A stretch of DNA of 64,000 bases from Terriglobia bacterium (lineage in GTDB: Bacteria; Acidobacteriota; Terriglobia; Acidiferrales; UBA7541), in NCBI GenBank assembly GCA_020073485.1, contig JAIQFB010000003.1:141387-205386 (forward strand). Reading direction: 5' to 3'. Each line of letters opens with the position of its first letter. The first letter of the stretch is position 1. A program made the translations under genes and the position numbers. Shown here in pieces: positions 16,293-27,166 of this stretch. The notes below the pieces were generated by a model that was not told the origin of the DNA, searched no databases, and was given only the letters and a program-made list of their open reading frames with translations.

Positions 16293-18200
16293 TTAGCGCT
16301 CCGGTTGCGTTACGGCGACCGCTGCATCTTTTTTCGAGATGGACAGAACTTCGGGCTGCGCGGCCTTGGTCGTGTACTGGCGATCGATCGGCCCGGCCTT
16401 CTTATCGTAATAAGCCTTGACGACGTCGCGCACGATGGGCGCTGCCGAGGTGCTGCCCCAGCCTCCACGCTGCACGAGAGCGGCCACAACGATTTCCGGG
16501 TTCCGGCGGGGAGCAAGGCCGACGAACCAACCGTTTTCCTTCAATTTCTTGCCGAGCTTCCTCTGTAGGTCGAAGCCCTCCACTTGGGCAGTACCAGTCT
16601 TGCCAGAGAAGTCTATGTTTTCGAGTTTTACCAGGCCGGAAGTGGTGCCGTCCGGCTCGTTCACGACTCCCCACATGCCGTCCGTGACCTGTTGGACGGT
16701 GTCGTCTGAGATCGGGAAATAGGTGGGTTTCAGGCCGGTGTCATTTTTCAACAGGTGCGGCTGAACCAATGTGCCACCGCTGGCGACCGCGTCGATCATT
16801 CGCGCAAGCTGAATGGGCGTGACCATCACCGCGCCCTGGCCGATCGAGACGGAGATCGTCGAGCCCGGATACCACTTGTGATGGTAGACGCGCTGTACCC
16901 AGTCCTCCGACGGAACGAGGCCGGGCTCCTCGCCTGGTAGATCGATGCCCGTGCGGCGGCCTAGTCCTAGGCCGGTGGAGTACTTATCGATGAGATCAAT
17001 CCCAAGAAGCTTGCCGACGTTATAGAAGAAAACGTCGCAGGAAGCGACGATCCCCTTGTGCAGGTCGACGCTGCCATGGGGGTGGTCGCAATGGAAGGTT
17101 CGGCCGTAAAAGTTTGCGAAGCCGGGGCAATACACCGAGTAGTTCGCGGGTATTGCTTTGGACTCGAGCATGGCCGTGGCCATCACAATTTTGAAGACGG
17201 AACCGGGGGCGAGTTGCGCTTGAATTGCCCGGTTGATCAGAGGCGTTTCAGGGTCGGAGTTGAGTGCCGCCCATTCCGCGTTTGGAATTCGCACCGCAAA
17301 ATCTTTGGGATCGAAAGTGGGCCGGCTGACCATCGCCAGAATTTCGCCGGTGCGTCCATCCATGGCGACGAGAGCACCTTCTTTGTTGGCGAAATCGGCT
17401 TCAGCAATGGCCTGCAGATCGTAATCAATCGTCAATTGAATGGGCTTGCCCGGAATGGCGTCTTGCTGTTCGAGCCGGCCCACTTCCTTGCCGACGCTGT
17501 TGACAATCACGCGCCGCATGCCATCGATGCCCATCAAGGTTTCGTTATATTCCCGTTCCAGACCGGTCTTACCGACCGTGTCTCCGGGCTTCAGTTTGGA
17601 ATCCGACGCTTCCACCTGTTCCGCACTGACTTCCCCCACGTATCCAATCCCGCTGGCCAGCAGATCGCCGTGCGGATAGCGGCGCCGGTGCACCATGAGC
17701 ATTTCCAGCACGGGAATGTCGGATCGATGCGATTCGATAAAGGCGATGTCGGAGGGGCTGGCCTCGGGCTTGATGACGATGGGCTGAAACTTGGGCATGC
17801 CCTTGGAGGCGTCAATCTGCTGTTTCAGTTCATCAGAGGTCATGCCCAGGCCGTCGGCGATTTGCGGCAGAAATTTTTCGACCAGCGCGGGATCGTCGCG
17901 CAACAGCAGGACGCTGAACGATGGATAATTGTCCACCAGGACGCGGCCTTCGCGATCCAGCATGGAGCCGCGCGGCGCAATGATCGGAATCGACCGCACG
18001 CGGTTGCGCTCGGCCATTTGCGCGTAGCGTTCGGAATCGACAATTTGCAGCTTCCAGAAGCCGAACAGAAGCAGCGCAACCATTCCAACAATTACGTAGG
18101 AAACAACGGCGAGGCGCCCCTGCGGCAGCCGCTTTTCATTTTGAAGTGAGATCGCCAAATCCGCTCCGGAACCCGCGGCACTCCACCCGTTGCCGCTCAC
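16293..18200 (-). CDS. mrdA: Penicillin-binding protein 2
   Basis: PBP2 is the transpeptidase that cross-links peptidoglycan in the elongation complex. The 635-residue protein has an N-terminal membrane anchor (about 35-52), a PBP dimerisation domain and a transpeptidase domain. The domain carries the active serine motif PGSVFK, a SCD box (IVASCDVFFYN) and SGKTGTA. The start is GTG at 18200 with a weak ribosome site. It lies between mreD and rodA. Confidence 0.96.
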   Translation of the reverse strand: MSGNGWSAAGSGADLAISLQNEKRLPQGRLAVVSYVIVGMVALLLFGFWKLQIVDSERYAQMAERNRVRSIPIIAPRGSMLDREGRVLVDNYPSFSVLLLRDDPALVEKFLPQIADGLGMTSDELKQQIDASKGMPKFQPIVIKPEASPSDIAFIESHRSDIPVLEMLMVHRRRYPHGDLLASGIGYVGEVSAEQVEASDSKLKPGDTVGKTGLEREYNETLMGIDGMRRVIVNSVGKEVGRLEQQDAIPGKPIQLTIDYDLQAIAEADFANKEGALVAMDGRTGEILAMVSRPTFDPKDFAVRIPNAEWAALNSDPETPLINRAIQAQLAPGSVFKIVMATAMLESKAIPANYSVYCPGFANFYGRTFHCDHPHGSVDLHKGIVASCDVFFYNVGKLLGIDLIDKYSTGLGLGRRTGIDLPGEEPGLVPSEDWVQRVYHHKWYPGSTISVSIGQGAVMVTPIQLARMIDAVASGGTLVQPHLLKNDTGLKPTYFPISDDTVQQVTDGMWGVVNEPDGTTSGLVKLENIDFSGKTGTAQVEGFDLQRKLGKKLKENGWFVGLAPRRNPEIVVAALVQRGGWGSTSAAPIVRDVVKAYYDKKAGPIDRQYTTKAAQPEVLSISKKDAAVAVTQPER

Positions 18201-18325
18201 AGCTAACCATCATCCACACTAGCATTTGCAATATAGGTGTGCAAGGCGTTGCACATCGTATCGGATAACAGTGTGCCGGGACGGATCGGGTTAGGGAAAC
18301 CTCCGTAGTCGAGCGGCCTACTACA

Positions 18326-18856
18326 TCACGACGGTTTTCGGAATTTATCCAGCAGCGGGAACAGCCCCATGGCGATTACGGCGTTGACCAGTGCAGCGAT
18401 CAGCAAGGGAATGTTGAAATATGTCTCGTTGTGCTGCGCCAGCAGCAGGCCCCTGCTGAACGTGAATATCGCATGGTGGAACCACACGAAACCTATGGTG
18501 AGCAGGAAGCGCGCAATCGGGTGTTCGACGTCCACGCGCGCGCCGATCGAGGAGCCCAGATATCCCGTCAGCGTTTTCGCGATGCCGTAGAGGCCCAGCG
18601 GCGTTCGGCTCAGGCTGTCCTGCAACAGGCCCACCACCATCCCCAGCAACAGGCCCGACGACGGGTTGCGCTTGCTCAGCGCAAAATACACGGTCACCAG
18701 CAGGGGCAACTCCAGATAACTCGCCCACCGGAAATGGACCGGGAAAAACGCCTGCAGCACCAGCGCCAGCAGCACGGCGACGGGAACCACGCCGCCGTAA
18801 TACTTGTGCACTTCGATGTGGGGCTCGGGCCCGATGTAAACTTCAGTGCTTTCCAT
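18326..18856 (-). CDS. mreD: Rod-shape-determining membrane protein MreD
   Basis: The 176-residue protein has about five hydrophobic helices and the family's acidic and glycine pattern (LGMVVGLLQDSLSRTPLG). It sits between mreC and mrdA, the conserved position of mreD. It links MreC and MreB to the peptidoglycan synthases in the inner membrane. Confidence 0.92.
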   Translation of the reverse strand: MESTEVYIGPEPHIEVHKYYGGVVPVAVLLALVLQAFFPVHFRWASYLELPLLVTVYFALSKRNPSSGLLLGMVVGLLQDSLSRTPLGLYGIAKTLTGYLGSSIGARVDVEHPIARFLLTIGFVWFHHAIFTFSRGLLLAQHNETYFNIPLLIAALVNAVIAMGLFPLLDKFRKPS

Positions 18857-18919
18857 AATCTTGCGGTTCGGACCTCTAGGAGTTATTTCGGCGGGCTTTC
18901 CGTAATGCCCGTGTCCGAT

Positions 18920-19954
18920 TTACTGCGCCACCGGCGGTGTTTCCGCAGGAGATTGCGCCGGTGTCACCACCGGTGTCTCCGCTGGCGCCTTTGCCGGAGC
19001 CTTTGCAATCGGCTTGGCCGGCGCTTTCGCCGGAGGCTTTGCCGCTGTCTCCGCCGGCGCGCTAGCCGCTTTCACTGCCGGTTTGGCGGGCAAGGGTGCC
19101 ACGCTGGCGTCGGATTCTTTTTTCAGGTTCAGTTCGTCCCGTGTCATCAGAACGAGGACTTCCTCGAGCCGGTCCAGGTGCGCCGCGGGTTTCACGCGAA
19201 TTTTCATGAACGGCGTTTTGCGATCCGGCGAAACATCCGCCACCGTGCCGACGGGAAGGTCCTTGGGAAAGATGCGATCCTGTCCGGAGGTCAGGACAGC
19301 CTCTCCCGGAGTAACCTTTTCATCGTTGCTGATGTATTCCAGATCCAGCAGGGGTTCGCCGGTTCCCTTTACCGGGCCTTGCGTGCGCGTATCCGCCAGC
19401 AGGGCGCCCACGCCGCTGTCTTTATCGCCCAGCAGCAAGACTTGCGAAGTATCGGGGAAAACGGCAATCACTTTTCCGACCACGCCGTCGGGCGTGATCA
19501 CGCCCATATCGCGGCGAATGCCGTCGCGCGAGCCGCGGCTGATGTACACCAATTGGCTGTTGGAATCCGGGCTTCCGCCAATCACGTGGGCGGCCATCAT
19601 GGAAACTTCCGTGTGCGCGTTGCGGAAATTGAGCAGCGCAGCCAGGCGGTCAGCTTCCAGCGCGCGGCCCTCAAGTTCCGCGTTGCGCACTTTCAACCGG
19701 TCGAGTTCGGTGCGCAGGGCCTCGTTATCATCCCGGGCGTGGCGCAAGCCGACGTAGCCGCCCCAACTGTGCCCGACGCCGTTGATTGCCCAGGACGACA
19801 AGCGCTGTAGCGGAGAAACCATTTCCACGGCCCACACGCGGATCAGCCGCACCTGGCCTTCGCGCTTGATCTGCACGGCCAGCAGCAGCAACTGCAGGAT
19901 CACCGTGCCCGCCAGCAGCGTCAGGGATTTGTGTCTTGCGGGAAGCGCCATCAT
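18920..19954 (-). CDS. mreC: Rod-shape-determining protein MreC with an Ala/Pro/Lys-rich tail
   Basis: The 344-residue protein has an N-terminal transmembrane helix (about 10-26), a coiled coil (about 60-100) and the two beta-barrel repeats of the periplasmic MreC domain (about 110-275). The C-terminal 50 residues are a low-complexity run of Ala, Pro, Lys and Thr that is not part of the core fold and may span or bind the cell wall. MreC scaffolds PBP2 and RodA. The start has no clear ribosome site; ATG at 19954 or 19951. Confidence 0.94.
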   Translation of the reverse strand: MMALPARHKSLTLLAGTVILQLLLLAVQIKREGQVRLIRVWAVEMVSPLQRLSSWAINGVGHSWGGYVGLRHARDDNEALRTELDRLKVRNAELEGRALEADRLAALLNFRNAHTEVSMMAAHVIGGSPDSNSQLVYISRGSRDGIRRDMGVITPDGVVGKVIAVFPDTSQVLLLGDKDSGVGALLADTRTQGPVKGTGEPLLDLEYISNDEKVTPGEAVLTSGQDRIFPKDLPVGTVADVSPDRKTPFMKIRVKPAAHLDRLEEVLVLMTRDELNLKKESDASVAPLPAKPAVKAASAPAETAAKPPAKAPAKPIAKAPAKAPAETPVVTPAQSPAETPPVAQ

Positions 19955-20021
19955 GGGAGAAAACGACCAGCCTTCTTGAATTCTATTTGGAAGCGCGCGC
20001 CCATCTCAGTCATTCCCGGAA

Positions 20022-21233
<1,212 letters not shown>

Positions 21234-21260
21234 TTAGAAAATTTCGCGCCGGTGTTCCGG

Positions 21261-22550
21261 CTACGGAATCACAATCTCGACGCGCTTGATGGCCGTGCCG
21301 CCCCGGCGATTCTGCCCGGTGATGACCACGGTCTGGCTGCCGCGCGCCAGAGACGACGTAAAATATTTGAACGAGCCGTCGGGGCGTATGTCCGCCACCG
21401 GTTCTCCGTTCACGATCAGCGCCGCGCCCGGCTCGGTGCGCCCGCTGATCTCTACCACGTTACCATGTAACTCGGGATTGGCAATTTCCAGCATCATCTC
21501 CTGGCCCTTGCCTTGTGTCGCGAGCGTAAACTTGAACGTATCGCTCGGCGCGCTCACGCGCTTCTCCGCGTCGGTCGCCAGCACGTCCCAGAAGTAGTCC
21601 CCGGGGTCCAGCCCGGTCAGATCCGCCGAGGTTCCCGTAAGCTTCCGGTCTTCCACGATACGCGAAAACATGGATGTCGTGCTCACGCGCAATTCGTAGC
21701 TGGCCGCATTCGATACCGGCTTCCATTCGAAATGCACTGGGGCGTGTTTTGGATCGGGCACGATCAAGGGCTGCAAGTTCATGGGCTGAGCCAGGTCCGG
21801 CGGCGCGAGTACGTCGGTCTTGACGACCGGACCTCCGCTCGGGGGGACGGTCACGCGTTCCCAGCGTCCGATTTCCACGTGCTGGCGGCCGTCGGTCGTG
21901 GCCAGTGAGGCGGATCCGGCGGACACCGTAATCTCAGACTGGCTCGTCGCTGGATCGCTGCGCACGGCCGCGCGGCTGTTCTGCTTCACCGAAGCCACGG
22001 CATTGGAAAACGAAACTTCGGCGTTGGATTTCGGGGAATCCCACGTGCCGGTGGCCAGGTCCACGGCGCCCGAAGTGATGTGCATTCCGACTCGCGTTTC
22101 GCTGTCCCGGCCGACCGAATTTTCTTCCACGGTCACCAGCGTTTCGGCCTGCACCGTGTACGTGGTGCCGTCGGCAAACGTGATGCGCGCCGCGCCGTCG
22201 CCGCTGGTCTGGATCAAGTCGCCCTTATCGAGCGCCATGCGGTAATCGGCCGTGACCCAATTCACCGAGTTCGCTTTCTTCACTTGCACGCGCCCGTCCA
22301 GGTTCACGAACTTCGCCTGTTTCGGCGTCAGGTCGGCGCCCGCGGTGGCGCCGCCGCCCAACTCCTGCGAAACCTTGGCCAGGGCCGCGCTGAATGGTTC
22401 CGGATAAATCATGTATAGGATGGCCAGCATGATCGCGAAGACCAACAGTACATAGACCGCCACCGTACGGTAGGTAACAGTTTTCCAATAGACCTCGACG
22501 TGCGAGGTCTTTTGCCGAGGCAGATTCGGTGGTCGTTGGTTCAGCATCAA
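21261..22550 (-). CDS. FecR-domain membrane protein upstream of mreB
   Basis: The 429-residue protein has one N-terminal transmembrane segment (about 28-48). A FecR domain follows (about 72-200: WVTADYRMALDKGDLIQTSGDGAARI in pattern), then a fibronectin/Ig-like domain (about 255-345) and a C-terminal bacterial-Ig segment (about 355-429). It is likely an envelope protein that projects into the periplasm and may bind cell-wall glycan. No FecI sigma factor is adjacent. Synteny with mreB suggests a link to wall architecture, which is inference only. Confidence 0.8.
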   Translation of the reverse strand: MMLNQRPPNLPRQKTSHVEVYWKTVTYRTVAVYVLLVFAIMLAILYMIYPEPFSAALAKVSQELGGGATAGADLTPKQAKFVNLDGRVQVKKANSVNWVTADYRMALDKGDLIQTSGDGAARITFADGTTYTVQAETLVTVEENSVGRDSETRVGMHITSGAVDLATGTWDSPKSNAEVSFSNAVASVKQNSRAAVRSDPATSQSEITVSAGSASLATTDGRQHVEIGRWERVTVPPSGGPVVKTDVLAPPDLAQPMNLQPLIVPDPKHAPVHFEWKPVSNAASYELRVSTTSMFSRIVEDRKLTGTSADLTGLDPGDYFWDVLATDAEKRVSAPSDTFKFTLATQGKGQEMMLEIANPELHGNVVEISGRTEPGAALIVNGEPVADIRPDGSFKYFTSSLARGSQTVVITGQNRRGGTAIKRVEIVIP

Positions 22551-22816
22551 TCAATATTAACTGCTGGAAATTCAGTCAATCACAAAACTAGCATAGCGGT
22601 CTGTGCCCCGCAAACGTGCCAGGTGCGGTCAGTTTCCCGCAGTGCAATACGGGGGTGGCTTGCCGGAGGCTGTCGCCTTGGCTTATCTTCCGGGTGTGCG
22701 GGATCGGGGCTTGCGCTTTTGGAGTAGAGGTGGAAACAGGGAGATCGGCAGGCGGCACAACTCCGTGATCGGTTCGATTCTTCGGGTGGTCCGGTGGGCC
22801 CTCAGGCCCCCCGGCT

Positions 22817-23728
22817 TCACATCACCCCCGCCTGCCGCATCACAGCTTCCGACTTCCCCCGGATTTCGCGGGCCACCTCGTAAGGATCGCCCTGCTGGAA
22901 TTTCGGCAGAAAAAGTTCCACCGAGAGCGGCCCGGCGTATCCTTTTTCGGCAAGCTTTCCTAATATCCTGGTTAGCGGGCTGATGCCGTCGCCGGGAATG
23001 AACCGGGTGGAAGTATCGAGCAGCTCTCTCGGCATGTCCGGCACATCCTGGAAATGGACGTGGGCGATTTCCCCGGCGCGGATCATGTCCAGATCCTCGA
23101 ATTTGTTCAGGCCGGACCAGAAATGGTAGCAGTCCAGCATGGGTTCGATGTTGGGATGCGCGGCGGCGCGCGTCATTTTCAACAGCGTGGGCAGCGTGGA
23201 AATGAAAGTCGATGAGCGCAGGAATTCGATGCGCAGCGACATATTGAACTGCTTGGCGACGTCTCCCGCCTCGTAGATGTTGTCAACGCCGGCCTTGTAG
23301 TCGTCTTCGGTGATTTTCTGGGTGCAGGTGGTGGGCGAGTACACGCGATTGAGGCCCATGTTCGCGTACATTTCGCAGCGTTTCTTGAGATTTTCTAGGG
23401 CCATGGCGCGATCGGGATTCGGCTCCCAGAGCCCGGTCACGCCGGTCGCGGCCTGCACCAGCGTCAGGCCCAGGTCGCTGATCACGCGGCGCGCGGCGGC
23501 CAGGTCGTCGGTTTTCAGAAACTCATCGAGCAGGACATTTGTAATCTCGACGTTCTTGATCCCCGCGCGCGCCCAGCCTTCCAGCGATTTCCGGTAGCCC
23601 GCCCCGGCGGACGTGTTCTGGTGAATGGCCAGCGTCATCTTCTTTTCGGGCGCAGCGGCGGACACGGCAGTGGCGGCGGCCAGCGCAACCGGAGTCAGAA
23701 GCATTTCTCTCCTGGAGAGTGTGGTCAT
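22817..23728 (-). CDS. Tat-exported sugar phosphate isomerase/epimerase-like TIM barrel protein
   Basis: The 303-residue protein begins with a Tat-type signal (SRREMLLTP then a hydrophobic stretch ending in AVSAAAP). The rest fits the xylose-isomerase-like/AP-endonuclease-2 TIM barrel, with putative metal ligands in RIEFLR, MLDCYHFW, HVHFQDV and LSVELF. Members interconvert sugars or act on aldoses and inositols; export of such enzymes is common in Acidobacteriota and Bacteroidetes catabolic loci. The ATG at 23728 with AGGA upstream is preferred over the TTG at 23731. Confidence 0.82.
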   Translation of the reverse strand: MTTLSRREMLLTPVALAAATAVSAAAPEKKMTLAIHQNTSAGAGYRKSLEGWARAGIKNVEITNVLLDEFLKTDDLAAARRVISDLGLTLVQAATGVTGLWEPNPDRAMALENLKKRCEMYANMGLNRVYSPTTCTQKITEDDYKAGVDNIYEAGDVAKQFNMSLRIEFLRSSTFISTLPTLLKMTRAAAHPNIEPMLDCYHFWSGLNKFEDLDMIRAGEIAHVHFQDVPDMPRELLDTSTRFIPGDGISPLTRILGKLAEKGYAGPLSVELFLPKFQQGDPYEVAREIRGKSEAVMRQAGVM

Positions 23729-23797
23729 CAATTCGATCCTTTCCTGCCTATGATCTCTAACTTTGGATTCTAAGATTGATCGCGGTGACGCGGTTTG

Positions 23798-23873
23798 GTG
23801 GCACGGGCTTCAGCCTTTGCGGTTCTGATTTTCAGTAGCCGGGGACAGCGCACAGGCTGAAGGCTGTGCCACC
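23798..23873. repeat. Dispersed inverted repeat, family B, copy 2
   Basis: The left arm gtggcacgggcttcagcct (from 23798) pairs with cacaggctgaaggctgtgcc (from 23851), with a few mismatches. The arrangement, core and spacer length match the copy at 9233-9303. Confidence 0.8.
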
Positions 23874-23883
23874 AAGTTCCAGG

Positions 23884-24774
23884 CTACGCTTTTGGAACCG
23901 GAGGCCAAATTCGCAGCGCGCTGTTGGGCCCGTTGGGCGCGTGGATCAGGTTGGGCACCACGGAATGCGCCCCGAAGCCCAGGGGCGAATTCGCAACCGC
24001 CGGGGCGTAGTCCCGGTCAAAACCTTCCTTCGATGCGAACTCATACACGATACCGTGCTTGGCCCATCCTGCCACCGAATTCAGTTTCCGCACGCGGACG
24101 CAAGACGGCGTCGCGCACATTTTCGGCAGCCGCTGCAGCACGTACCCGGCATGCATTTCTTCCTCGAATTCCAACTCGCAGTCGAAGCTCCCCACCTGGA
24201 TGCACGGCGCACCCAGCATCCCTTCTTTATAGGCTGCTGACGCTTGGCCCTCGCGCCGGCCCGTTTCGGTGAACAGGTTCACGCGCTCGCCCATCCGCAT
24301 CGCCAGCATTTTCTTGCCTTGCTCGGGCAGCGCCGCGTGAAGAACGCTGGGGACCGGATCGCCGAACACGTTGGCATCGGTCGCGGCAATCAGCAGCATG
24401 TAATGAAAACCCTTGCCCACCCTGGGATCGTCCACATGATGATACCGCGTGGCGTTCGCCGCGCCGCCTTCCAGATCCATCGACGCGTAATGCGCCGCCC
24501 ACAAATATCCGGGGCGCTTCAAGATGGCCGGGAGATAGGTAGCGTGCAGCCAGGAAAAGTAATCTTCCCGCCCGTTCGCCGGCAGGTCGTACCACGTAAT
24601 CCACAATCCCCGGTCGGGCGGCGCGGCCGGCAGATGATCCTTCCGCATCGTCGATTTTAATTGCGCGCTCTTGCCGAACGAATCTTTCGCGGCGATCAGG
24701 CCCGCCGCCGCTCCGCCCGCGGCCTTCAAAAAATTGCGGCGAGCCTGGCGCGAATCAATGTCGTGCTTTTTCAT
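23884..24774 (-). CDS. Tat-signal protein of unknown function
   Basis: The 296-residue protein has a twin-arginine leader (ARRNFLKAAGG). The mature part has two similar halves: GLWITWYDLPANGREDYFSWLHATYLP near 55 and YEFASKEGFDRDY near 255 resemble a duplicated dimeric alpha/beta (EthD-like) fold. No catalytic motif is evident. Start: ATG at 24774 with AAGGAGA upstream. It lies between two other Tat-exported enzymes, so it may share their pathway. Its function is not recognised. Confidence 0.65.
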   Translation of the reverse strand: MKKHDIDSRQARRNFLKAAGGAAAGLIAAKDSFGKSAQLKSTMRKDHLPAAPPDRGLWITWYDLPANGREDYFSWLHATYLPAILKRPGYLWAAHYASMDLEGGAANATRYHHVDDPRVGKGFHYMLLIAATDANVFGDPVPSVLHAALPEQGKKMLAMRMGERVNLFTETGRREGQASAAYKEGMLGAPCIQVGSFDCELEFEEEMHAGYVLQRLPKMCATPSCVRVRKLNSVAGWAKHGIVYEFASKEGFDRDYAPAVANSPLGFGAHSVVPNLIHAPNGPNSALRIWPPVPKA

Positions 24775-24857
24775 GCCGTCTCCTTCACTGCGCCAACTTC
24801 AAAAAACTGAACGCGTTTCATCCCCCCACCGCCCAAGTTTCAAGAAAACGAACACGC

Positions 24858-24902
24858 GTCATTCCGAGGCATGTTTTTCGCCGAGGAATCCCTCTTTTTT
24901 TC
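24858..24902. repeat. Dispersed repeat, family A, copy 1
   Basis: gtcattccgaggc (24858-24870) is followed by gaggaatccctct (24883-24895) and then a run of T. Copies with the same two blocks lie at 42718-42814 and 60378-60504. It falls just after the amidohydrolase stop and before the unknown Tat gene, and could act as a terminator on the plus strand because of the T-run. Confidence 0.75.
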
Positions 24903-24911
24903 ATGACTACT

Positions 24912-26057
24912 TCAAACGCTCATCTTCAGAAGCTTCGCCGCGGTCCCGCCGAAAATTCCGATGCGCTGCGCGTCGTTCAGCCCGGGAACGGCGAGAATCC
25001 GGTCCACGGGAGTGCGATTCCAAAGCGTGGGATAGTCGGTGCCCACGACCACCTGGCTCGCGCCCACGACGGCGATCAGGTGCCGCATGTCCTCCGGCGT
25101 GAACAGCACGGAATCGTAGTACAGCTGTTTCAGATATTCTGTCGGAAGTTTTTTCAGTGGCTTGCAAAGATTGGGAAAGGCGATCTGGCACTGATCGCTG
25201 CGGCTTGCGTACGAGGGCAGGTAGCCGCCGCCGTGCGCCGCGCAGATTTTCAACCGCGGAAAAAGATCGAGCGTTCCATCTTCGATCAAATGCGTGAGCG
25301 CGAGCGTGGTTTCCAGCGGATGCCCGACCACGTTGTCCAGAAATCCGTTTCCTTTCAATCTTTTTTCATCGATCGGAGCGCCCGCCGATTGCGGATGAAT
25401 GAAGATGAGCGTCTGCAACTCCTCGGCCTTGGCCCAAAAGGGGTGAAACTTCGGGTCAGAAAGATCGTCCCCATTCACGCTGCCGCCGATGGCGAAGCCG
25501 CGCATCCCCAGATTCTTCACGCCCTCTTCCATCTGCTCCGCGGCCAACGAAGGGTGCTGCAGGGCCACCGAGCCCAGGCCGGCGAAACGCTTCGGGTACG
25601 CGGCGGACAACTCGGCAATTTTTTCGTTCTGAATCCGGACAATTTTGCTGGCCAGATCCTCATCCGCCCAATACCAGAACGGATTTACCGAAACGGCCTG
25701 CACATCGATTCCCATTTCGTCCAGATCCGCGAGGCGTTTTTCCGCGTCGTTGTGAATGTTGGCCGGGCCCTCGGGGTTGGCGAGCGCCACGTCGCCCGGG
25801 CGGCCTTCGCGCGCGATGCGGTCCTTCACCAGGTCCCAGGCCTCGGGCACGCGAACGTGCGCGTGAATGTCGATAACCGGCACGCGCTGGCCATTCATGA
25901 CAACTTCGCGGCGCTTGCGATTGACGGCAGGCGGCGAGGCGGATTGCGGCAAGCTTCGTGCAAATCCCAGCGAGGAACCGGCGCAGCAGCAATTCGCGAA
26001 AACAATTCCCGCGGCCGTGCTGGATGCTTTTTTCAGGAATTCCCTGCGCGTCGGCAT
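24912..26057 (-). CDS. Tat-exported amidohydrolase (ACMSD-like, PF04909 type)
   Basis: The 381-residue protein begins with a Tat leader (TRREFLKK, then an unusual CCC near residue 24). The metal-dependent TIM barrel shows DIHAHV (the HxH motif near 64), a FIHPQS block with the next His, CAAHGGGYLPS and GTDYP with the final aspartate. Members of this group are decarboxylases or hydrolases such as aminocarboxymuconate-semialdehyde decarboxylase. The substrate is unknown. No clear ribosome site precedes the ATG at 26057. Confidence 0.85.
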   Translation of the reverse strand: MPTRREFLKKASSTAAGIVFANCCCAGSSLGFARSLPQSASPPAVNRKRREVVMNGQRVPVIDIHAHVRVPEAWDLVKDRIAREGRPGDVALANPEGPANIHNDAEKRLADLDEMGIDVQAVSVNPFWYWADEDLASKIVRIQNEKIAELSAAYPKRFAGLGSVALQHPSLAAEQMEEGVKNLGMRGFAIGGSVNGDDLSDPKFHPFWAKAEELQTLIFIHPQSAGAPIDEKRLKGNGFLDNVVGHPLETTLALTHLIEDGTLDLFPRLKICAAHGGGYLPSYASRSDQCQIAFPNLCKPLKKLPTEYLKQLYYDSVLFTPEDMRHLIAVVGASQVVVGTDYPTLWNRTPVDRILAVPGLNDAQRIGIFGGTAAKLLKMSV

Positions 26058-26206
26058 GACTGATTTTTATTGCTTACGGATTTCGATTTCCGTTCTGACG
26101 ACTCGGATGGGCCCACTTATACACCCAAGGCCGCGCCGATGGAACGAAGTTGTTCTTGAGGCGAGGCACACTAGACTTGACTTTGATGGACGGGCCAACC
26201 GATCGG

Positions 26207-27004
26207 CTACGGGTGATCCTGGTCGGTGAATGTGAGGGAAACCTTCTGCTCCTGTTTCGGCTGGACGACCACGGTCTGTTTCTTTGTGCCGAACGTTTCG
26301 TGCCAGGCCGTGAGCATGTAGGTTCCCGGCGGCACGTTGCGCAGCGCGAACTGGCCGTCTTTTCCCGTGACTTGAAAATAGGGATGGTCCACCACGGCCA
26401 GGTAGAAGCGCATCCACGGGTGCATGTTGCATTTGACGATCATGGGAATTTCTTGCGTGGCGAATCGCCGCATGATCGGCGGCCCGGCCGAAATTTGCGT
26501 TTCGTTCCAGCCCTGCCGCAGCTGCGACATGGCATTGATATTGTGCGTGACCGCGTCCTTGTTGGTCACTTCGAGCGCGTCGCCCGTCATCGTGGCCACT
26601 ACGTGTGGAGTGTAGATGCACCCCTGCTGATTGACCTCCACAGGCGCGCTGGCCGGCGGAAACGAATACGCGCTGAAATCTCCCTGCAGGTAGACCACCA
26701 CGTTTTGCAGCGTGCCGTTGTCGCCCGGCACAAAGCCTTCGGTCATTACCGGCGCGGAATGCGTCTTGGCGCAATTGGGCACGTCGATCATGTTGATGGT
26801 CTTGTTTTGCGGCGGCGTGCCGGTGAACAGGATTGTTCCGGTCACCGAACCCGACGTGGCGGCGTCCACCGGCTTTCCACCTGTGTGCGCGGCCGGTGGG
26901 GTTTCGCTCGGATTCGTGGCCGTCTGCTTGCCCCCGCAACCCGCGAGCCAGACGGCCAGAATGGCCACCGCCGCAGTTCCCCAAAACGATGTGTGGTTCT
27001 TCAC
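26207..27004 (-). CDS. Cupredoxin-like lipoprotein with carboxypeptidase-regulatory-like domain
   Basis: The 265-residue protein has a lipoprotein signal ending in AVWLAGCGG. Residues about 45-205 form a cupredoxin-like region with VTHNINAM and IVKCNMHPWM, which supplies His, Cys, His and Met in the arrangement of a type 1 copper site. Residues about 205-262 look like a carboxypeptidase-regulatory (Ig-like) module (GQFALRNVPPGTYMLTAWHE). It is likely an outer-surface or periplasmic electron carrier. The GTG at 27004 is chosen because GGGAGA lies 5 nt upstream; an in-frame ATG 84 nt earlier has no support. Confidence 0.75.
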   Translation of the reverse strand: MKNHTSFWGTAAVAILAVWLAGCGGKQTATNPSETPPAAHTGGKPVDAATSGSVTGTILFTGTPPQNKTINMIDVPNCAKTHSAPVMTEGFVPGDNGTLQNVVVYLQGDFSAYSFPPASAPVEVNQQGCIYTPHVVATMTGDALEVTNKDAVTHNINAMSQLRQGWNETQISAGPPIMRRFATQEIPMIVKCNMHPWMRFYLAVVDHPYFQVTGKDGQFALRNVPPGTYMLTAWHETFGTKKQTVVVQPKQEQKVSLTFTDQDHP

Positions 27005-27166
27005 GTAATCTCCCGGATGGATCCCTGCGCCTTTCCCGGACAAGTGTTTTCCTTGTTGGATTGCGCTGGCGAAGAAAGGTGGCCCCACCTCGAATTTTAA
27101 ATTTTAAATTTCAAATTCCAGTTTTCAAATCTCAAATGTGACATTTCAAATCTCCAACCTCAAACC

